Shown one piece after another: positions 33,585-42,754 of a stretch of 64,000 bases of DNA (positions within the stretch are counted from its first letter, which is position 1; every line of letters starts with the position of its first letter). The notes under the pieces are model-generated. The model searched no databases. It was not told the DNA's origin and worked only from the letters and a program-made list of their open reading frames with translations. The position numbers and the translations under genes were made by a program. The stretch is taken from positions 62,001 to 126,000 of the forward strand of contig NZ_CP111036.1 in the NCBI RefSeq assembly GCF_026248685.1. The letters are read 5' to 3'. The stretch comes from Haladaptatus caseinilyticus (GTDB taxonomy: Archaea > Halobacteriota > Halobacteria > Halobacteriales > Haladaptataceae).

Positions 33585-35702
33585 CTATTCGGGCGCGAGG
33601 TCGTCCGCCCACTCCAGCCCGGCGTCGATATCCGTTACCGGCGGTGAACAGGTGAACGACCGACAGACGTAGAGCGTCGGTTCGTCCTCTGCGTCCCTGT
33701 TCGCCCAAATCGATGGCACGTCGTCTAGTTTCAGTTTCTCACACCACTCCACGACACCCTCCTCCGTCGGCGGGCGACGCGCCAGAATCCGCGTCGGCAG
33801 ATACGTTTCCGCGAGTCGACCGCGCCACGCTTCGGGGAGTTCGTCACCGGCGACCGTCAGTTCTAGCGACCCCGTGGCGTGACGGTCCGCGGCGAGCGTG
33901 AGCGTGGCGTACTGGAAGGGATTCGACTCGATGGTTTTCGCGTGGGTTTCGAGCACCGATTCGGCGACGTCGCCGAATCGGTCGTGCGGAGCGAACTCCG
34001 AGAGGGAGAGGAGAAGGTCCGTCGCGACCCCCAAACTCGACGGCGTGGACTGATCGGCGAGTTCCTGCGGGCGAGCGACAAGCCGCTCGCCGCTCTCGGG
34101 CGTGAAGTACAGGGTCTTTCGCTCGTCGTCCCAGAACTCGCGCACCATTGCCCGCGTGAGGTCGAGTGCGAACCCGAGATTGTCGGGATTGCCGGTTACC
34201 TGATACAGATCGAACGCACCCCGTGCGAGGAAGGCGTAATCTTCGAGATAGCCGTCGATCGCGACATCACCATCCTTGAACCGCCGCGAGAGCGTTCGGT
34301 CGTCGGCGTCCCACAGTCGTTCCCGAACGAAATCGAGCGCCGACTCGGCGAGGTCGATATACTGGGCGTCGAGAACGAGACCACCCTCCGCGAGCGCGGA
34401 AATCAGTAGACCGTTCCATCCCACGAGAATCTTTTCGTCCCGTAGCGGACGCTTGCGCTCTTCGCGCGCTTGGAAAACGTGTCTTCGGGCGTCGTCCAGT
34501 AGTTCCCGTACTTCGCTTTCGTGAAGGTCGTACTCGTCGGCGAGGTCCGGAACGCTTCCGTTCAGCGTAAGTACCGTCTTCCCCTCGAAGTTACCCGATT
34601 TCGTGATTCCGTACCGATCACAGAAAAGGTCGGCGGCGGTTTCGTTGTTCACTACGTTATGAATCTCGTCGGGCGTCCAGACGTAGAACGTGCCTTCCTC
34701 GCTTTCGCCCTCCTCGTCCTCGCTTCTGGCATCGAGCGTGCTGTAGAAACCGCCATCCGGATGGCGCATCTCCCGATTGAGGAATGCGAACGTCTCGCGG
34801 ACGAGGTCGGCGTACCGTTCGTTGCCGGTGACTTGATAGCCTGCGAGATAGATTCGCGACAGCTCCGCGTTGTCGTAGAGCATCTTCTCGAAATGTGGAA
34901 CCGTCCAACCCCGGTCGGTAGCGTAGCGGTGGAACCCGCCGCCGACGTGGTCGTACAGGCCGCCGTTCGCCATCGCATCGAGCGTTTCGACGGATACATC
35001 GGCAAACTGATTGGCACCGGTTCGGTCGAACGCTCGAAGGAGCACATCGAGCCGAGCGGGTTGTGGGAACTTCGGTCCACCCTGCCCGAACCCGCCGAAT
35101 TCGCGGTCCGCACTCCTGACGACTTGCGAAGCCGCGCTGTGCAGTAGTTCGGAACTGGGTGCGTCGCCCGATTCCGGTGTCGATTCCAGTTCGCCCTCGA
35201 TGGCGCTCGTCCACTGTTCGGCTCGATTTTCCATCTCCTCACGGTCGGTTCGCCACGAGTTACTGATGTTTTGCAGGAGGTCGATGAACCCGGGACGGCC
35301 CTGCCGGGAGCGTTTGGGGAAGTAGGTCCCGACGTAGAACGGCTTTCCATCCGGCGTGAGCCACGCCGAGAGGGGCCACCCCCCTCCGCCGGTGACTTGC
35401 TGGCAGATGCTCATGTAGATCGAGTCGATATCCGGTCGTTCCTCGCGGTCTACTTTTATCGGAACGAAGTTCCCGTTCAACAGTTCCGCCACGTCTTCGT
35501 CCTCGAAACTCTCCTCTTCCATCACGTGACACCAGTGGCAGGCCGAGTAACCGATGGAGAGGAAAATCGGCACGTCGCGCTCGCGTGCCGATTCGAGGGC
35601 GTCCTCGTCCCACGGTTGCCAGTGCACGGGGTTGTCGGCATGCTGGCGAAGGTACGGACTCTCCTCCTCGTCGAGGCGATTACTCCGCGTCGGGTCGCTC
35701 AT
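33585..35702 (-). CDS. YyaL/SSP411-type thioredoxin-domain protein (DUF255)
   Basis: A 705-residue two-part protein. The N-terminal thioredoxin-like domain (1-165) starts NRLDEEESPYLRQHADNPVH with WQPWDEDAL and the GYSACHWCHVMEEESF motif (CxxC form C-H-W-C). A long (alpha/alpha)6-barrel region follows, containing GGLYDHVGGGFHRYATDRGW, VPHFEKMLYDNAEL and GWNGLLISALAEGG. Homologues occur from archaea to mammals (SPATA20); the biochemical role is not established. Normal full length. Confidence 0.93.
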   Translation of the reverse strand: MSDPTRSNRLDEEESPYLRQHADNPVHWQPWDEDALESARERDVPIFLSIGYSACHWCHVMEEESFEDEDVAELLNGNFVPIKVDREERPDIDSIYMSICQQVTGGGGWPLSAWLTPDGKPFYVGTYFPKRSRQGRPGFIDLLQNISNSWRTDREEMENRAEQWTSAIEGELESTPESGDAPSSELLHSAASQVVRSADREFGGFGQGGPKFPQPARLDVLLRAFDRTGANQFADVSVETLDAMANGGLYDHVGGGFHRYATDRGWTVPHFEKMLYDNAELSRIYLAGYQVTGNERYADLVRETFAFLNREMRHPDGGFYSTLDARSEDEEGESEEGTFYVWTPDEIHNVVNNETAADLFCDRYGITKSGNFEGKTVLTLNGSVPDLADEYDLHESEVRELLDDARRHVFQAREERKRPLRDEKILVGWNGLLISALAEGGLVLDAQYIDLAESALDFVRERLWDADDRTLSRRFKDGDVAIDGYLEDYAFLARGAFDLYQVTGNPDNLGFALDLTRAMVREFWDDERKTLYFTPESGERLVARPQELADQSTPSSLGVATDLLLSLSEFAPHDRFGDVAESVLETHAKTIESNPFQYATLTLAADRHATGSLELTVAGDELPEAWRGRLAETYLPTRILARRPPTEEGVVEWCEKLKLDDVPSIWANRDAEDEPTLYVCRSFTCSPPVTDIDAGLEWADDLAPE

Positions 35703-35782
35703 GATCGGTGGTTGGCCACCGAATCACGTAAAGGTCCGGACTACCGCACGACTGATACTGACCGGAACCGTACTCTGTCAGC

Positions 35783-36204
35783 ATGTCTGAAACGGGCATC
35801 GCGGACGAATTCGCTGACGAACTCGTCACGACCTGCCGGACTGGAGTCGGGGACACCCTTCGGAGCGTCATCTACTTCACACCGAAAGAGTTCGACCTGC
35901 TCTACCTCCGAAGCGATCTCTATGGGGGGCAACAAAGCTCGAGCACGGGAATTGAAACCCGTCTTCGTCGACAACAGCGACTCGGCTTCGAGACGAACAA
36001 GCGTATGGACGACTCGCGGAACGGGGTAGGGAACCGGCGATCGGTGAGTACGGATTCACCGTTCGTGCGTTCTCGGACGGTTTCGTCAGTCGCGTTATCG
36101 TCGGCGAGCACGGCGTTCTGCTGACCAGCGAGCAACTCCACATCGCCGACTTCGAGGAAGTAGCAGTTTCGCTTCGGAAGATGTTGACCGAGTACGACGA
36201 ATAG
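35783..36204 (+). pseudogene. Conserved haloarchaeal gene broken by three 1-base frameshifts
   Basis: The frame opens at ATG 35783 (MSETGIADEFADELVTTC, ending LYLRSDLYGG) and goes wrong at a run of six G (35924-35929). With one G fewer it continues NKARARELKPVFVDN. One base is then missing near 35976 (restoring E-R-L-G-F-E-T-N) and another near 35999, after which AYGRLAERGREPAIGEYGFT and SRVIVGEHGVLLTSEQL run to a stop at 36202. The rebuilt protein of about 140 residues matches, from memory, a haloarchaeal family (DUF7522-like). Uncorrected, the frame yields 113 residues with a nonsense tail. Either a true pseudogene or clustered sequencing errors. Confidence 0.75.
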
Positions 36205-36276
36205 TATCCACAGACGTGTATAGTTACATATTGGACAACGACAACCTTTACACTTCTGTGTCTATATTTTCCCGGT

Positions 36277-37566
36277 ATGAGCGAAACCGTGCTGCTGGTC
36301 GGTGGCGGCGGTCGTGAACATGCGATCGCTCGGTCACTGGCAGACAGCGACGCCACACTCTACGCCTGTGCGGGTAATCGAAACCCCGGAATCGTCGACC
36401 TCACGGACGGCTTCGAAACGCTGGAGATCACCAATACGACGGCCGTCGTCTCATACGCGGAGGACGTAGACGCGACCCTCGCCGTCGTCGGGCCGGAGGC
36501 ACCACTCGCAGCAGGTATCGTGGACGCGCTGGAAGATGCCGGAATTTACGCCTTCGGACCGTTCGAATCGGACGCCCGAATCGAGACGGACAAGGCATTC
36601 CAACGGCGGTTCATGCAGAACCACGACATTCCAGGCTGTCCGGACTTCGAGACGTTCGAGGATGTGGAGGATGCTTGTGCGTACATCGACGAATACGACG
36701 GCGACCTCGCGGTCAAACCCGCCGGACTGACGGGTGGAAAGGGCGTCAAAGTTATCGGCGACCAAGTGACCACCGAAGGGGCCAAAGAGTACCTCCGCGA
36801 CAGCGACTATGACCGAGTCGTTCTCGAAGAACGACTCGTCGGCGAGGAGTTTACGGTCCAGGCACTCGTCGCCAACGGACAACTTCGCGTCACGCCTGCC
36901 ATCCAAGACCACAAGCGGGCCTACGAGGGCGACGAGGGACCGAACACGGGTGGGATGGGAAGTTACAGCGATGCGAGCCTTGAACTCCCGTTTATGACGG
37001 AAGACGACTATCACGAGGCGGTGGACGTGCTGAAAGCCACCGTCGATGCCCTCGACGACTATCGAGGGGTTCTATACGGCCAGTTCATGCTCACCGCCGA
37101 CGGCGTGACAGTCATCGAGTTCAACGCCCGCTTTGGCGACCCGGAGGCCATGAACACCCTGCCTGTGTTGACGACCGATTTCCTCGACGTGTTGGTCGCG
37201 GCCCGTGACGGGGACGATCTGCCGAAACTCACCTTCGAATCGCGAGCGACGGTATGTAAGTACGGAGTTCCTGCGGGCTATCCGACCGATCCTGAATCCG
37301 GTGCGAAATTACGAATAGACGAACAGAGCGCGGGCGACGCCACTCTGTTTTACGCCAGCGTGGACGAACGTGACGACGGTATCTACACGACTACGTCGCG
37401 TTCCTTCGCCGTCGTCGGACTCGGAGAGACCATCTCGGAGGCGGAAAAAATCGCGGAGGAGGCGCTCTCAGTTGCGGGTGAGGAGGGGTTGCATATGCGC
37501 CACGACATCGGAACCAAGAGCCTCATTCAGCGCCGCATCGACCACATGAAGGAACTGCGTAACTAA
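36277..37566 (+). CDS. purD: Phosphoribosylamine-glycine ligase (GAR synthetase)
   Basis: Second step of purine synthesis: phosphoribosylamine + glycine + ATP to GAR. The 429-residue ATP-grasp enzyme has LLVGGGGREHAIARSL at the N-terminus, VVGPEAPLAAGIVD, PAGLTGGKGVKV (P-loop-like), EDDYHEAVDVLKATV, and the metal/ATP-binding end VIEFNARFGDPEAMNTLPVL. Full normal length. No other purine gene is adjacent. Confidence 0.95.
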   Translation: MSETVLLVGGGGREHAIARSLADSDATLYACAGNRNPGIVDLTDGFETLEITNTTAVVSYAEDVDATLAVVGPEAPLAAGIVDALEDAGIYAFGPFESDARIETDKAFQRRFMQNHDIPGCPDFETFEDVEDACAYIDEYDGDLAVKPAGLTGGKGVKVIGDQVTTEGAKEYLRDSDYDRVVLEERLVGEEFTVQALVANGQLRVTPAIQDHKRAYEGDEGPNTGGMGSYSDASLELPFMTEDDYHEAVDVLKATVDALDDYRGVLYGQFMLTADGVTVIEFNARFGDPEAMNTLPVLTTDFLDVLVAARDGDDLPKLTFESRATVCKYGVPAGYPTDPESGAKLRIDEQSAGDATLFYASVDERDDGIYTTTSRSFAVVGLGETISEAEKIAEEALSVAGEEGLHMRHDIGTKSLIQRRIDHMKELRN

Positions 37567-37635
37567 GCGTAGCCCCTCCTTACCTGAACTGTCAATCAGC
37601 CCATAACCAAGTCATACACCCCTGATACAATTCAC

Positions 37636-37932
37636 ATGGATACCGAACTGACGGTTGACCAAATATTCGACGCGCTCGGACATACTCATCGGCGGCACGC
37701 TATTTCGGCCTTGCTCGATTGTCGCGACGGCACGACCATCGCGGAACTCGCCGAGAAGACGGGTCGCAGAGCCGACGCAAATCCCGGACGAATCGAGACG
37801 GGGCTCCATCATTCGCACCTCCCCCGACTCGAAGGGATGGGTGTAGTGGAGTACGACATCGATGCTGGAACCGTGACGTTGACCGACGCCGCCACCGATC
37901 TCGAACCGTTCGTGGAACTGGCGGAAGAGTAA
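37636..37932 (+). CDS. DUF7344-type winged-helix regulator
   Basis: A 98-residue HTH protein. DQIFDALGHTHRRHAISALL is followed by GTTIAELAEKTGRR, a recognition helix region with GRIETGLHHSHLPRLEGMGV and a wing VEYDIDAGTVTLTD, the pattern of haloarchaeal DUF7344/ArsR-like regulators. There is no sensor domain. It is followed 31 bases later by an acyltransferase gene in the same direction, a possible target or partner. Confidence 0.85.
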   Translation: MDTELTVDQIFDALGHTHRRHAISALLDCRDGTTIAELAEKTGRRADANPGRIETGLHHSHLPRLEGMGVVEYDIDAGTVTLTDAATDLEPFVELAEE

Positions 37933-37963
37933 GTTCAAGCTATCAGGGCACAAATCCCGCCAC

Positions 37964-38485
37964 GTGAGCGACGATACGACCCGCCGCCACGATCGAATCA
38001 CGCACCATTCGACGCCGGGCGGTTTGAACTCCCTCCAGTACTGGACGACGGCCCGCAGTCCGCTTCGGGTCGCAATGCAGTACCTCGTTATCTGGCTCGT
38101 CCGGATCAACCCGAGCCTTCGGCTGAAGAACTGGCTGCTGCGACGAATCGGCGTCACGGTCGGACGGGGCGTGTCGTGGGGACTCGAATCGACGCCGGAC
38201 GTGTTCTGGCCCGACCTCATCACCGTCGAGGATCACGCCATCATCGGCTACAACGCGACGATTCTCTGCCACGAGTTTCTGCAGGACGAGTACCGAACCG
38301 GCGAAGTCGTCATTGGCGAGCGAGCGATGATTGGCGCCGGGGCCGTCATCCTCCCGGGCGTCGAAATCGGTGCGGGGGCGCAAGTGGCCGCAAACTCGTT
38401 GGTGACCAGGGACGTTCCGCCGGGCGAGACGGTTGCGGGCGTCCCGGCGACGGCGATGTCGAGCGAGGAAGTGGATTCCGAGTAG
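37964..38485 (+). CDS. Hexapeptide-repeat acyltransferase (LbetaH)
   Basis: A 173-residue protein starting at GTG 37964. The C-terminal half holds left-handed beta-helix hexapeptide repeats: ITVEDHAIIGYNATILCHEF, VVIGERAMIGAGAVILPGVE, IGAGAQVAANSLVTRDVPPG and the typical end VAGVPATAM. The segment near 40-55 (YLVIWLVRINPSLRLKNWLL) is amphipathic and could attach it to the membrane. Similar to maltose/galactoside O-acetyltransferases; acceptor unknown. Possibly in an operon with the upstream HTH gene. Confidence 0.87.
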   Translation: MSDDTTRRHDRITHHSTPGGLNSLQYWTTARSPLRVAMQYLVIWLVRINPSLRLKNWLLRRIGVTVGRGVSWGLESTPDVFWPDLITVEDHAIIGYNATILCHEFLQDEYRTGEVVIGERAMIGAGAVILPGVEIGAGAQVAANSLVTRDVPPGETVAGVPATAMSSEEVDSE

Positions 38486-38545
38486 GTTGGCTCGTCAGTG
38501 AAAACGCACGACTCTTTCGGCCCGGTAGATAGACCCTCCCGAGTA

Positions 38546-39322
38546 TCAGTTCCGAAGCCGAACCGCGCCCTTTCGCATGACGAGGTGGTTCGGCAGGATG
38601 AACTCCTCGCCGTCGTTCTCGATATGGGTGACGAACATATCGACCTCTTGGACGATTCCCTGATTGCCAGCGACGCGGATCTCGTCGCCGATGCCGTAGG
38701 GCTGGTTGAGAAGGAGGTAGATTCCCGCCGCGGACGAACGGAGCAAGTCCCAGGACGCAACCGCGCCGAAAACGATGACGGCGAGGACGTACGCGCCGAA
38801 GAGCACGAGGAGTGTCAACACCGCGATACCGATTTGACTGAGCGCGATGAGTGTAGAGACGTAGACGATGCTATATTTGACGATTCGTGGGATGAGGCTT
38901 ACTTCCGGGAGCTTGACGCTCCGAAGGCGTTCGCTGACCAGCAGTTCGGCTTTGTCGGCGATGACGAAGCCGACGATGAACACCAACGCCGCGACGAACA
39001 GTTGCGGTGTGAAGAGGATGATTTGCCAAAACAACTGCGTGCTAAGCGGCAACTCGGCGGTGTTCAGCGCGAGCAAAATCGCGACGCCGTAGATGAACCA
39101 CGACGTGAGCCGAGCGATGAGCGACACCGTGGTGGTTCCGAGACTCCGAGCAGTACGCTCGAAGGGCGTTCCCTCGACGACTTCGTGAACTCCTGCAGCA
39201 CGGAGAATACGTCGGTTCAGTCGGCCGAGAAGATATCCCGCGATGCCACCCACGACGAGAATGAGTATCGCGAGGACGATTCGGTATTCCTCACGGAGGA
39301 GTACTTGCCACTCGGGTTGCAT
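38546..39322 (-). CDS. Short MscS-type mechanosensitive channel
   Basis: A 258-residue membrane protein with about five hydrophobic segments (first IVLAILILVVGGIAGYLLG). The MscS pore-lining and beta domains follow: AVASWDLLRSSAAGIYLLLN, then QPYGIGDEIRVAGNQGIVQE and VTHIENDGEEFILPNHLVMR. It ends right after the beta domain, so the large C-terminal cytosolic vestibule of E. coli MscS is absent. Its ATG directly abuts the dacZ stop codon (no gap, no overlap), giving a two-gene operon. Confidence 0.9.
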   Translation of the reverse strand: MQPEWQVLLREEYRIVLAILILVVGGIAGYLLGRLNRRILRAAGVHEVVEGTPFERTARSLGTTTVSLIARLTSWFIYGVAILLALNTAELPLSTQLFWQIILFTPQLFVAALVFIVGFVIADKAELLVSERLRSVKLPEVSLIPRIVKYSIVYVSTLIALSQIGIAVLTLLVLFGAYVLAVIVFGAVASWDLLRSSAAGIYLLLNQPYGIGDEIRVAGNQGIVQEVDMFVTHIENDGEEFILPNHLVMRKGAVRLRN

Positions 39323-40135
39323 CTAATACTCCTCCGGATCGAGTTCGAGAATGATTTCACCGCCTTTGAACGATCGGACGAGACCGTCGCTCTCGGAGAG
39401 AACGATGGCCGTGGCGTTCGTATCGCGGGTAATCGCACCTGCCGCCATATGTCGTGCACCGAGTCCTTTCGGGATATCGACGCCTTCTGCGGACGGTTCG
39501 AGATATCGGTAGGCAGAGACGATCTTCCCCGAGTCCGAGATGACGAACGCGCCGTCCAATCGAGAGAACTCCTTCAGCATGACGTTCACGATCGGGTCGC
39601 CAACGTGGACGTGCGACTTCTCGAACGGGTTGTACGAGAGCGGACGGGACTTGTTCATCACTTTTCCCGCGTCGCCGACGACGAACAGCGCGCCGACGGG
39701 TTTGCCTTTCTGTCCCTTTTTCCCCAACTCGATGGCGACTTCGAATACGTCGCGAATGACGCCGGGGTCGGCCCGCGAGTTGGCGAACAGGTCGTAGATT
39801 CCCGAATGGGCCTCCTCGTTCGCTCGAACACGGGTCGCGGTATCGAGTCCGTCGCCGAACATGCTGGCGACACAGACGAGTTCGTCGCCGTCTTCAGCAA
39901 GTCCGTGGTCGATGGCCCCTTCGATACCGAACCTGATCCGGTCTTTGACGTTTTCGAACTCCAGCGGAAGTTCGACGAAATCACTCGCGCTGACGTGGTT
40001 ATCGGGTGCGACGACCACCACGTCGGGGCCGTCCACGTCCGCGAACCGCTCGTAGTACGACCCGCTTGGAGAGAAGAGGAACACTGCGTCGACGCCTGCG
40101 ACGAGGTCCTCGAGAAGTTCGCTCAGCTCGGTCAT
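39323..40135 (-). CDS. dacZ: Diadenylate cyclase (archaeal c-di-AMP synthase)
   Basis: Makes cyclic di-AMP from two ATP. The 270-residue protein has a DAC (DisA_N) domain in the C-terminal half: SRLDGAFVISDSG with the catalytic D194-G-A motif, and GLGARHMAAGAITRDTNATA containing R228-H-M, where RHR is the common form. The N-terminal half with FLFSPSGSYYERF and DNHVSASDF is the archaeal DacZ extension. ATG 40135 is used. c-di-AMP controls osmotic balance in haloarchaea and bacteria, and the abutting MscS channel gene fits that role. Confidence 0.92.
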   Translation of the reverse strand: MTELSELLEDLVAGVDAVFLFSPSGSYYERFADVDGPDVVVVAPDNHVSASDFVELPLEFENVKDRIRFGIEGAIDHGLAEDGDELVCVASMFGDGLDTATRVRANEEAHSGIYDLFANSRADPGVIRDVFEVAIELGKKGQKGKPVGALFVVGDAGKVMNKSRPLSYNPFEKSHVHVGDPIVNVMLKEFSRLDGAFVISDSGKIVSAYRYLEPSAEGVDIPKGLGARHMAAGAITRDTNATAIVLSESDGLVRSFKGGEIILELDPEEY

Positions 40136-40269
40136 TATAGAAGGGCACTCAATCACCGGAGAAAAGGTTTGCGGGGGTATATGTCATCGCCCATCCCTAT
40201 TTGTGGAGCTGTCATCCATCACGGACTGCTACGGTTTTCGCGGTTCGAAAACGCGATCAGTAACTAGGG

Positions 40270-40539
40270 TCACATACCCATGTCCGCAGCGGGTTCGGGA
40301 ACGGGCAGATCGCCGGGGGGGACCCCGAGCAGTTCCGCCGCGTGGTCGAGGGCCATGTCGAAACCGTAGTAGCGCTCGATTTCCGGACTCTCCGGGGTGT
40401 CTCTTACTTTGAGCATGCCGTATCCCTCGCGGTTCTGTGCGACCGCGGCAGTGTTCCCCTTCCGCGAAAATTCGAGGACGCGCTCGTGGTCGGTTTCGAA
40501 ATACGTCGCCGCGATTCCGTTTTCCGAAAGCGTGGTCAT
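40270..40539 (-). CDS. Conserved haloarchaeal hypothetical protein
   Basis: An 89-residue acidic protein (MTTLSENGIAATYFETDHER, then EFSRKGNTAAVAQNREGYGM, then YYGFDMALDHAAELLGVPPG and PEPAADMGM). The regular beta-hairpin followed by a helix suggests a small alpha/beta fold. I do not recall a function. It is divergent from the PadR-like gene with 100 bases between starts. ATG 40539 is the first start after that promoter region. Confidence 0.72.
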   Translation of the reverse strand: MTTLSENGIAATYFETDHERVLEFSRKGNTAAVAQNREGYGMLKVRDTPESPEIERYYGFDMALDHAAELLGVPPGDLPVPEPAADMGM

Positions 40540-40639
40540 GGACGGAGGTTCGAAGGCAGGACAGTCGAAGGTATCGGTTCGAGGGCGGAACTGGCGGGAA
40601 AGGGAAAGGCAGGTATCGTGGGGGCGTCTCGATCGCATC

Positions 40640-40930
40640 ATGACGCGATGGCATCAGAGCGGCACCCGGCGCGACGTTTGTATCCTCCTCGCGGAGGGTG
40701 GTGAACTCCGCGGGCAGCGACTCAAATCCCGACTCGAATCGCACTACGACAAGCAACTCGACCCCAAGCGATTCTACAACACGCTGAGCAGGCTGGTCGA
40801 GAGCGGGCACGTCGAGAAACGAGTCGAAGGGCTGTACGACGTGTATTCGCTGACCGAGGTAGGGGAAAAACGATTGTCGGACCAGTTCGAATGGATGCGA
40901 GGAAAGGTTGAACGTTCGGTATCAAATTGA
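40640..40930 (+). CDS. PadR-like winged-helix regulator
   Basis: A 96-residue HTH protein. RRDVCILLAEGGELRGQRLK, then SRLESHYDKQLDPKRFYNTL, SRLVESGHVEKRVEGLYDVY and SLTEVGEKRL give the PadR-type wHTH with its wing. There is no C-terminal dimerisation helix beyond a short tail, so it is a minimal PadR. ATG 40640 is chosen; the frame to 40397 overlaps the divergent gene and is not homologous. It may regulate the neighbouring minus-strand gene. Confidence 0.82.
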   Translation: MTRWHQSGTRRDVCILLAEGGELRGQRLKSRLESHYDKQLDPKRFYNTLSRLVESGHVEKRVEGLYDVYSLTEVGEKRLSDQFEWMRGKVERSVSN

Positions 40931-41107
40931 GATTCGGAGTGGCGCGTGCATCGGCAGGCCAGAGTGCGTTCCAAAGGACTGCCGACTATCACGCGGGGGA
41001 TGACTGAACGAAAGGAGCGATGGAATCGGTTGGGGAGGACGTGGTGCGGTGTGTGGAGTCGTGACTTGCTACGACACCATACTATCGAACGGCAGTGAGC
41101 AAATCCC

Positions 41108-41123
41108 GGCTTCGAACGAAGCC
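41108..41123. terminator. Inverted repeat 3' of acyl-CoA dehydrogenase
   Basis: GGCTTCG-AA-CGAAGCC is a perfect 7-bp inverted repeat about 28 bases beyond the stop of the minus-strand acyl-CoA dehydrogenase gene. It has no T-run, so a terminator role is only possible. Confidence 0.3.
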
Positions 41124-41150
41124 CGCGAAAGGGCGGCCAACGTTCCCCGT

Positions 41151-42293
41151 TCAGTCCAGCATCTGGGCCGCGATCGTGTTCCGGAGCACTTCGCTCGTTC
41201 CCTCGTAGATCTCGTTCAGTTTGGCGTCGCGATAGTAGCGTTCCGCGTCGAAATCGGTGGTGTAGCCGTAGCCGCCGTGAATCTGGATGCCTTCGTTTGC
41301 GACCTCACGGGAGATTTCGCTGGCGTACAGTTTGGCCTGTGCGGCCTGTTTGATGTAATCCTCGCCGCGGATCTTGCGGTCCGCGGCCTGGTGCATGAGC
41401 AGTTTCGCGGCGCTGATTTTCGTGTCCATATCAGCGAGCTTGTGTTGGATGGTCTGGAAGTCGCTGATCGGGCGGTCGAACTGTTCGCGCTGTTGGGCGT
41501 ATTCGAGCGCGTCGTCCCTCGCGGCCCGGGCCAGTCCGATACTACGCGCCGCGATGGTGATACGGCCGCCGTTCAGCGTCTTCAAGGCGTGGACGAACCC
41601 GCGACCCTCTTCCCCGAGCAGGCGGTCTTCGGGGATTCGCATGTCGTCGAATCGGAGTTCGGCGGTCGGACAGCCTTTGTCGCCGAGTTTGTGCTCCGTG
41701 CCCTCGACGAAGAAGCCGTCGTCCTCCCCGGGTCGGACGACGAACGACGAGATACCCTTGTTGCCCGCTTCGGGGTCGGTCTTGGCGAAGACGGTGACCG
41801 TCTCGGCGACCGAACCGTTCGAAATCCATAGTTTGCCGCCGTTCAGGACGTACTCGCTACCGTCCTGCTCCGCGGTGGTGTCCATCGCCGGTACGTCGCT
41901 CCCGGCACCGGGTTCGGATAGCGCAAAGGCACCGATGTCGGTTCCTTCGTTGAGCGGCGTGAGGAACTCCTGTTTCTGTTCTTCGTTGCCGAACTCGTAG
42001 AGCATGTTGCCCGCGAGGCTGGTGTGCGCCGCGACGATGGTGCCGAGGCCGCCAGAACCCCGCGAAATCTCCTCGAGTCCGATGGCGTAGGAGTGGTAGT
42101 CGAGCCCGGCCCCACCGTACTCCTCCGGGAAGGGCATTCCCATCAGACCGAGGTCGGCCATCTCGCTGACGAGGTCCGCGGGGAACTCGTCGGTTTCGTC
42201 GATCTCTGCGGCACGAGGCTTGATCTCCTCGTCAACGAACTCCGCGACCATGTCCCGGATCTGTTTCTGCTCTGCGGAGAGACTGAAGTCCAT
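41151..42293 (-). CDS. Acyl-CoA dehydrogenase
   Basis: FAD enzyme introducing the alpha-beta double bond in acyl-CoA (beta-oxidation or branched-chain catabolism). The 380-residue protein has MDFSLSAEQKQIRDMVAEF at the start, MGMPFPEEYGGAG, the FAD/substrate signature AFALSEPGAGSD, LWISNG, and the C-terminal GGYGYTTDF and YEGTSEVLRNTIAAQML, the last holding the family's usual catalytic Glu. Exact chain length is not predictable. ATG 42293 is used; an upstream start at 42332 adds 13 non-conserved residues. Confidence 0.94.
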   Translation of the reverse strand: MDFSLSAEQKQIRDMVAEFVDEEIKPRAAEIDETDEFPADLVSEMADLGLMGMPFPEEYGGAGLDYHSYAIGLEEISRGSGGLGTIVAAHTSLAGNMLYEFGNEEQKQEFLTPLNEGTDIGAFALSEPGAGSDVPAMDTTAEQDGSEYVLNGGKLWISNGSVAETVTVFAKTDPEAGNKGISSFVVRPGEDDGFFVEGTEHKLGDKGCPTAELRFDDMRIPEDRLLGEEGRGFVHALKTLNGGRITIAARSIGLARAARDDALEYAQQREQFDRPISDFQTIQHKLADMDTKISAAKLLMHQAADRKIRGEDYIKQAAQAKLYASEISREVANEGIQIHGGYGYTTDFDAERYYRDAKLNEIYEGTSEVLRNTIAAQMLD

Positions 42294-42368
42294 ACTCGAA
42301 AATGCGGGTAGTAAATCCTTTACTTTTCCCATCGCCGCCCGATCCGGTCGTGTCGTCCTCGCGTGATC

Positions 42369-42626
42369 CTACCGGAACCGCTTGCGAAGGTCGTCTATCG
42401 TGATCGCGCCCTGCACGAGGTACGACAGTTTGCGGTGTTTCGGCGCGATCGTCGCCGCACCGAGCAAGATCGCACCTTTCATCGGCTGCCCCTTTCGGAA
42501 GGCGTTCCCGGCCTGTGCGAGCAGTGAAATGACGTTCAGTTTGTCCAGCGAGTTGTTTCCGGCAGGGGCGGCCGATGACAGTAGTCGGAAACCGGATTGC
42601 ACGACGCCGAGTAGCGTTCGAAGCAT
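42369..42626 (-). CDS. Small haloarchaeal hypothetical protein
   Basis: An 85-residue protein, basic for this genome. MLRTLLGVVQSGFRLLSSAA is followed by a LDKLNVISLLAQAGNAFRKG helix, a hydrophobic MKGAILLGAATIAPKHRKLS stretch and YLVQGAITIDDLRKRF. It might associate with membranes through its first and third segments. No family recognised. ATG 42626 is selected because upstream residues of the frame look random. Divergent from the gene at 42755. Confidence 0.6.
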   Translation of the reverse strand: MLRTLLGVVQSGFRLLSSAAPAGNNSLDKLNVISLLAQAGNAFRKGQPMKGAILLGAATIAPKHRKLSYLVQGAITIDDLRKRFR

Positions 42627-42754
42627 AGACAGATAACAGGAGCTACAACACCCTAAAGATGCTGGGCGAACTCGAAAGTCCGTAAAAAGTCGCCGGTCGG
42701 AGGCCACGGTCGGCGTCCGAAACCGATTACCCGAACGAACCCAACTATCGAACC

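Noticed and set aside
38498-40267. 589-residue plus-strand frame across MscS and dacZ
   Set aside because: It mirrors two well-supported minus-strand genes codon for codon. Composition is Arg/Asp-rich without motifs, a typical shadow in GC-rich haloarchaeal DNA.
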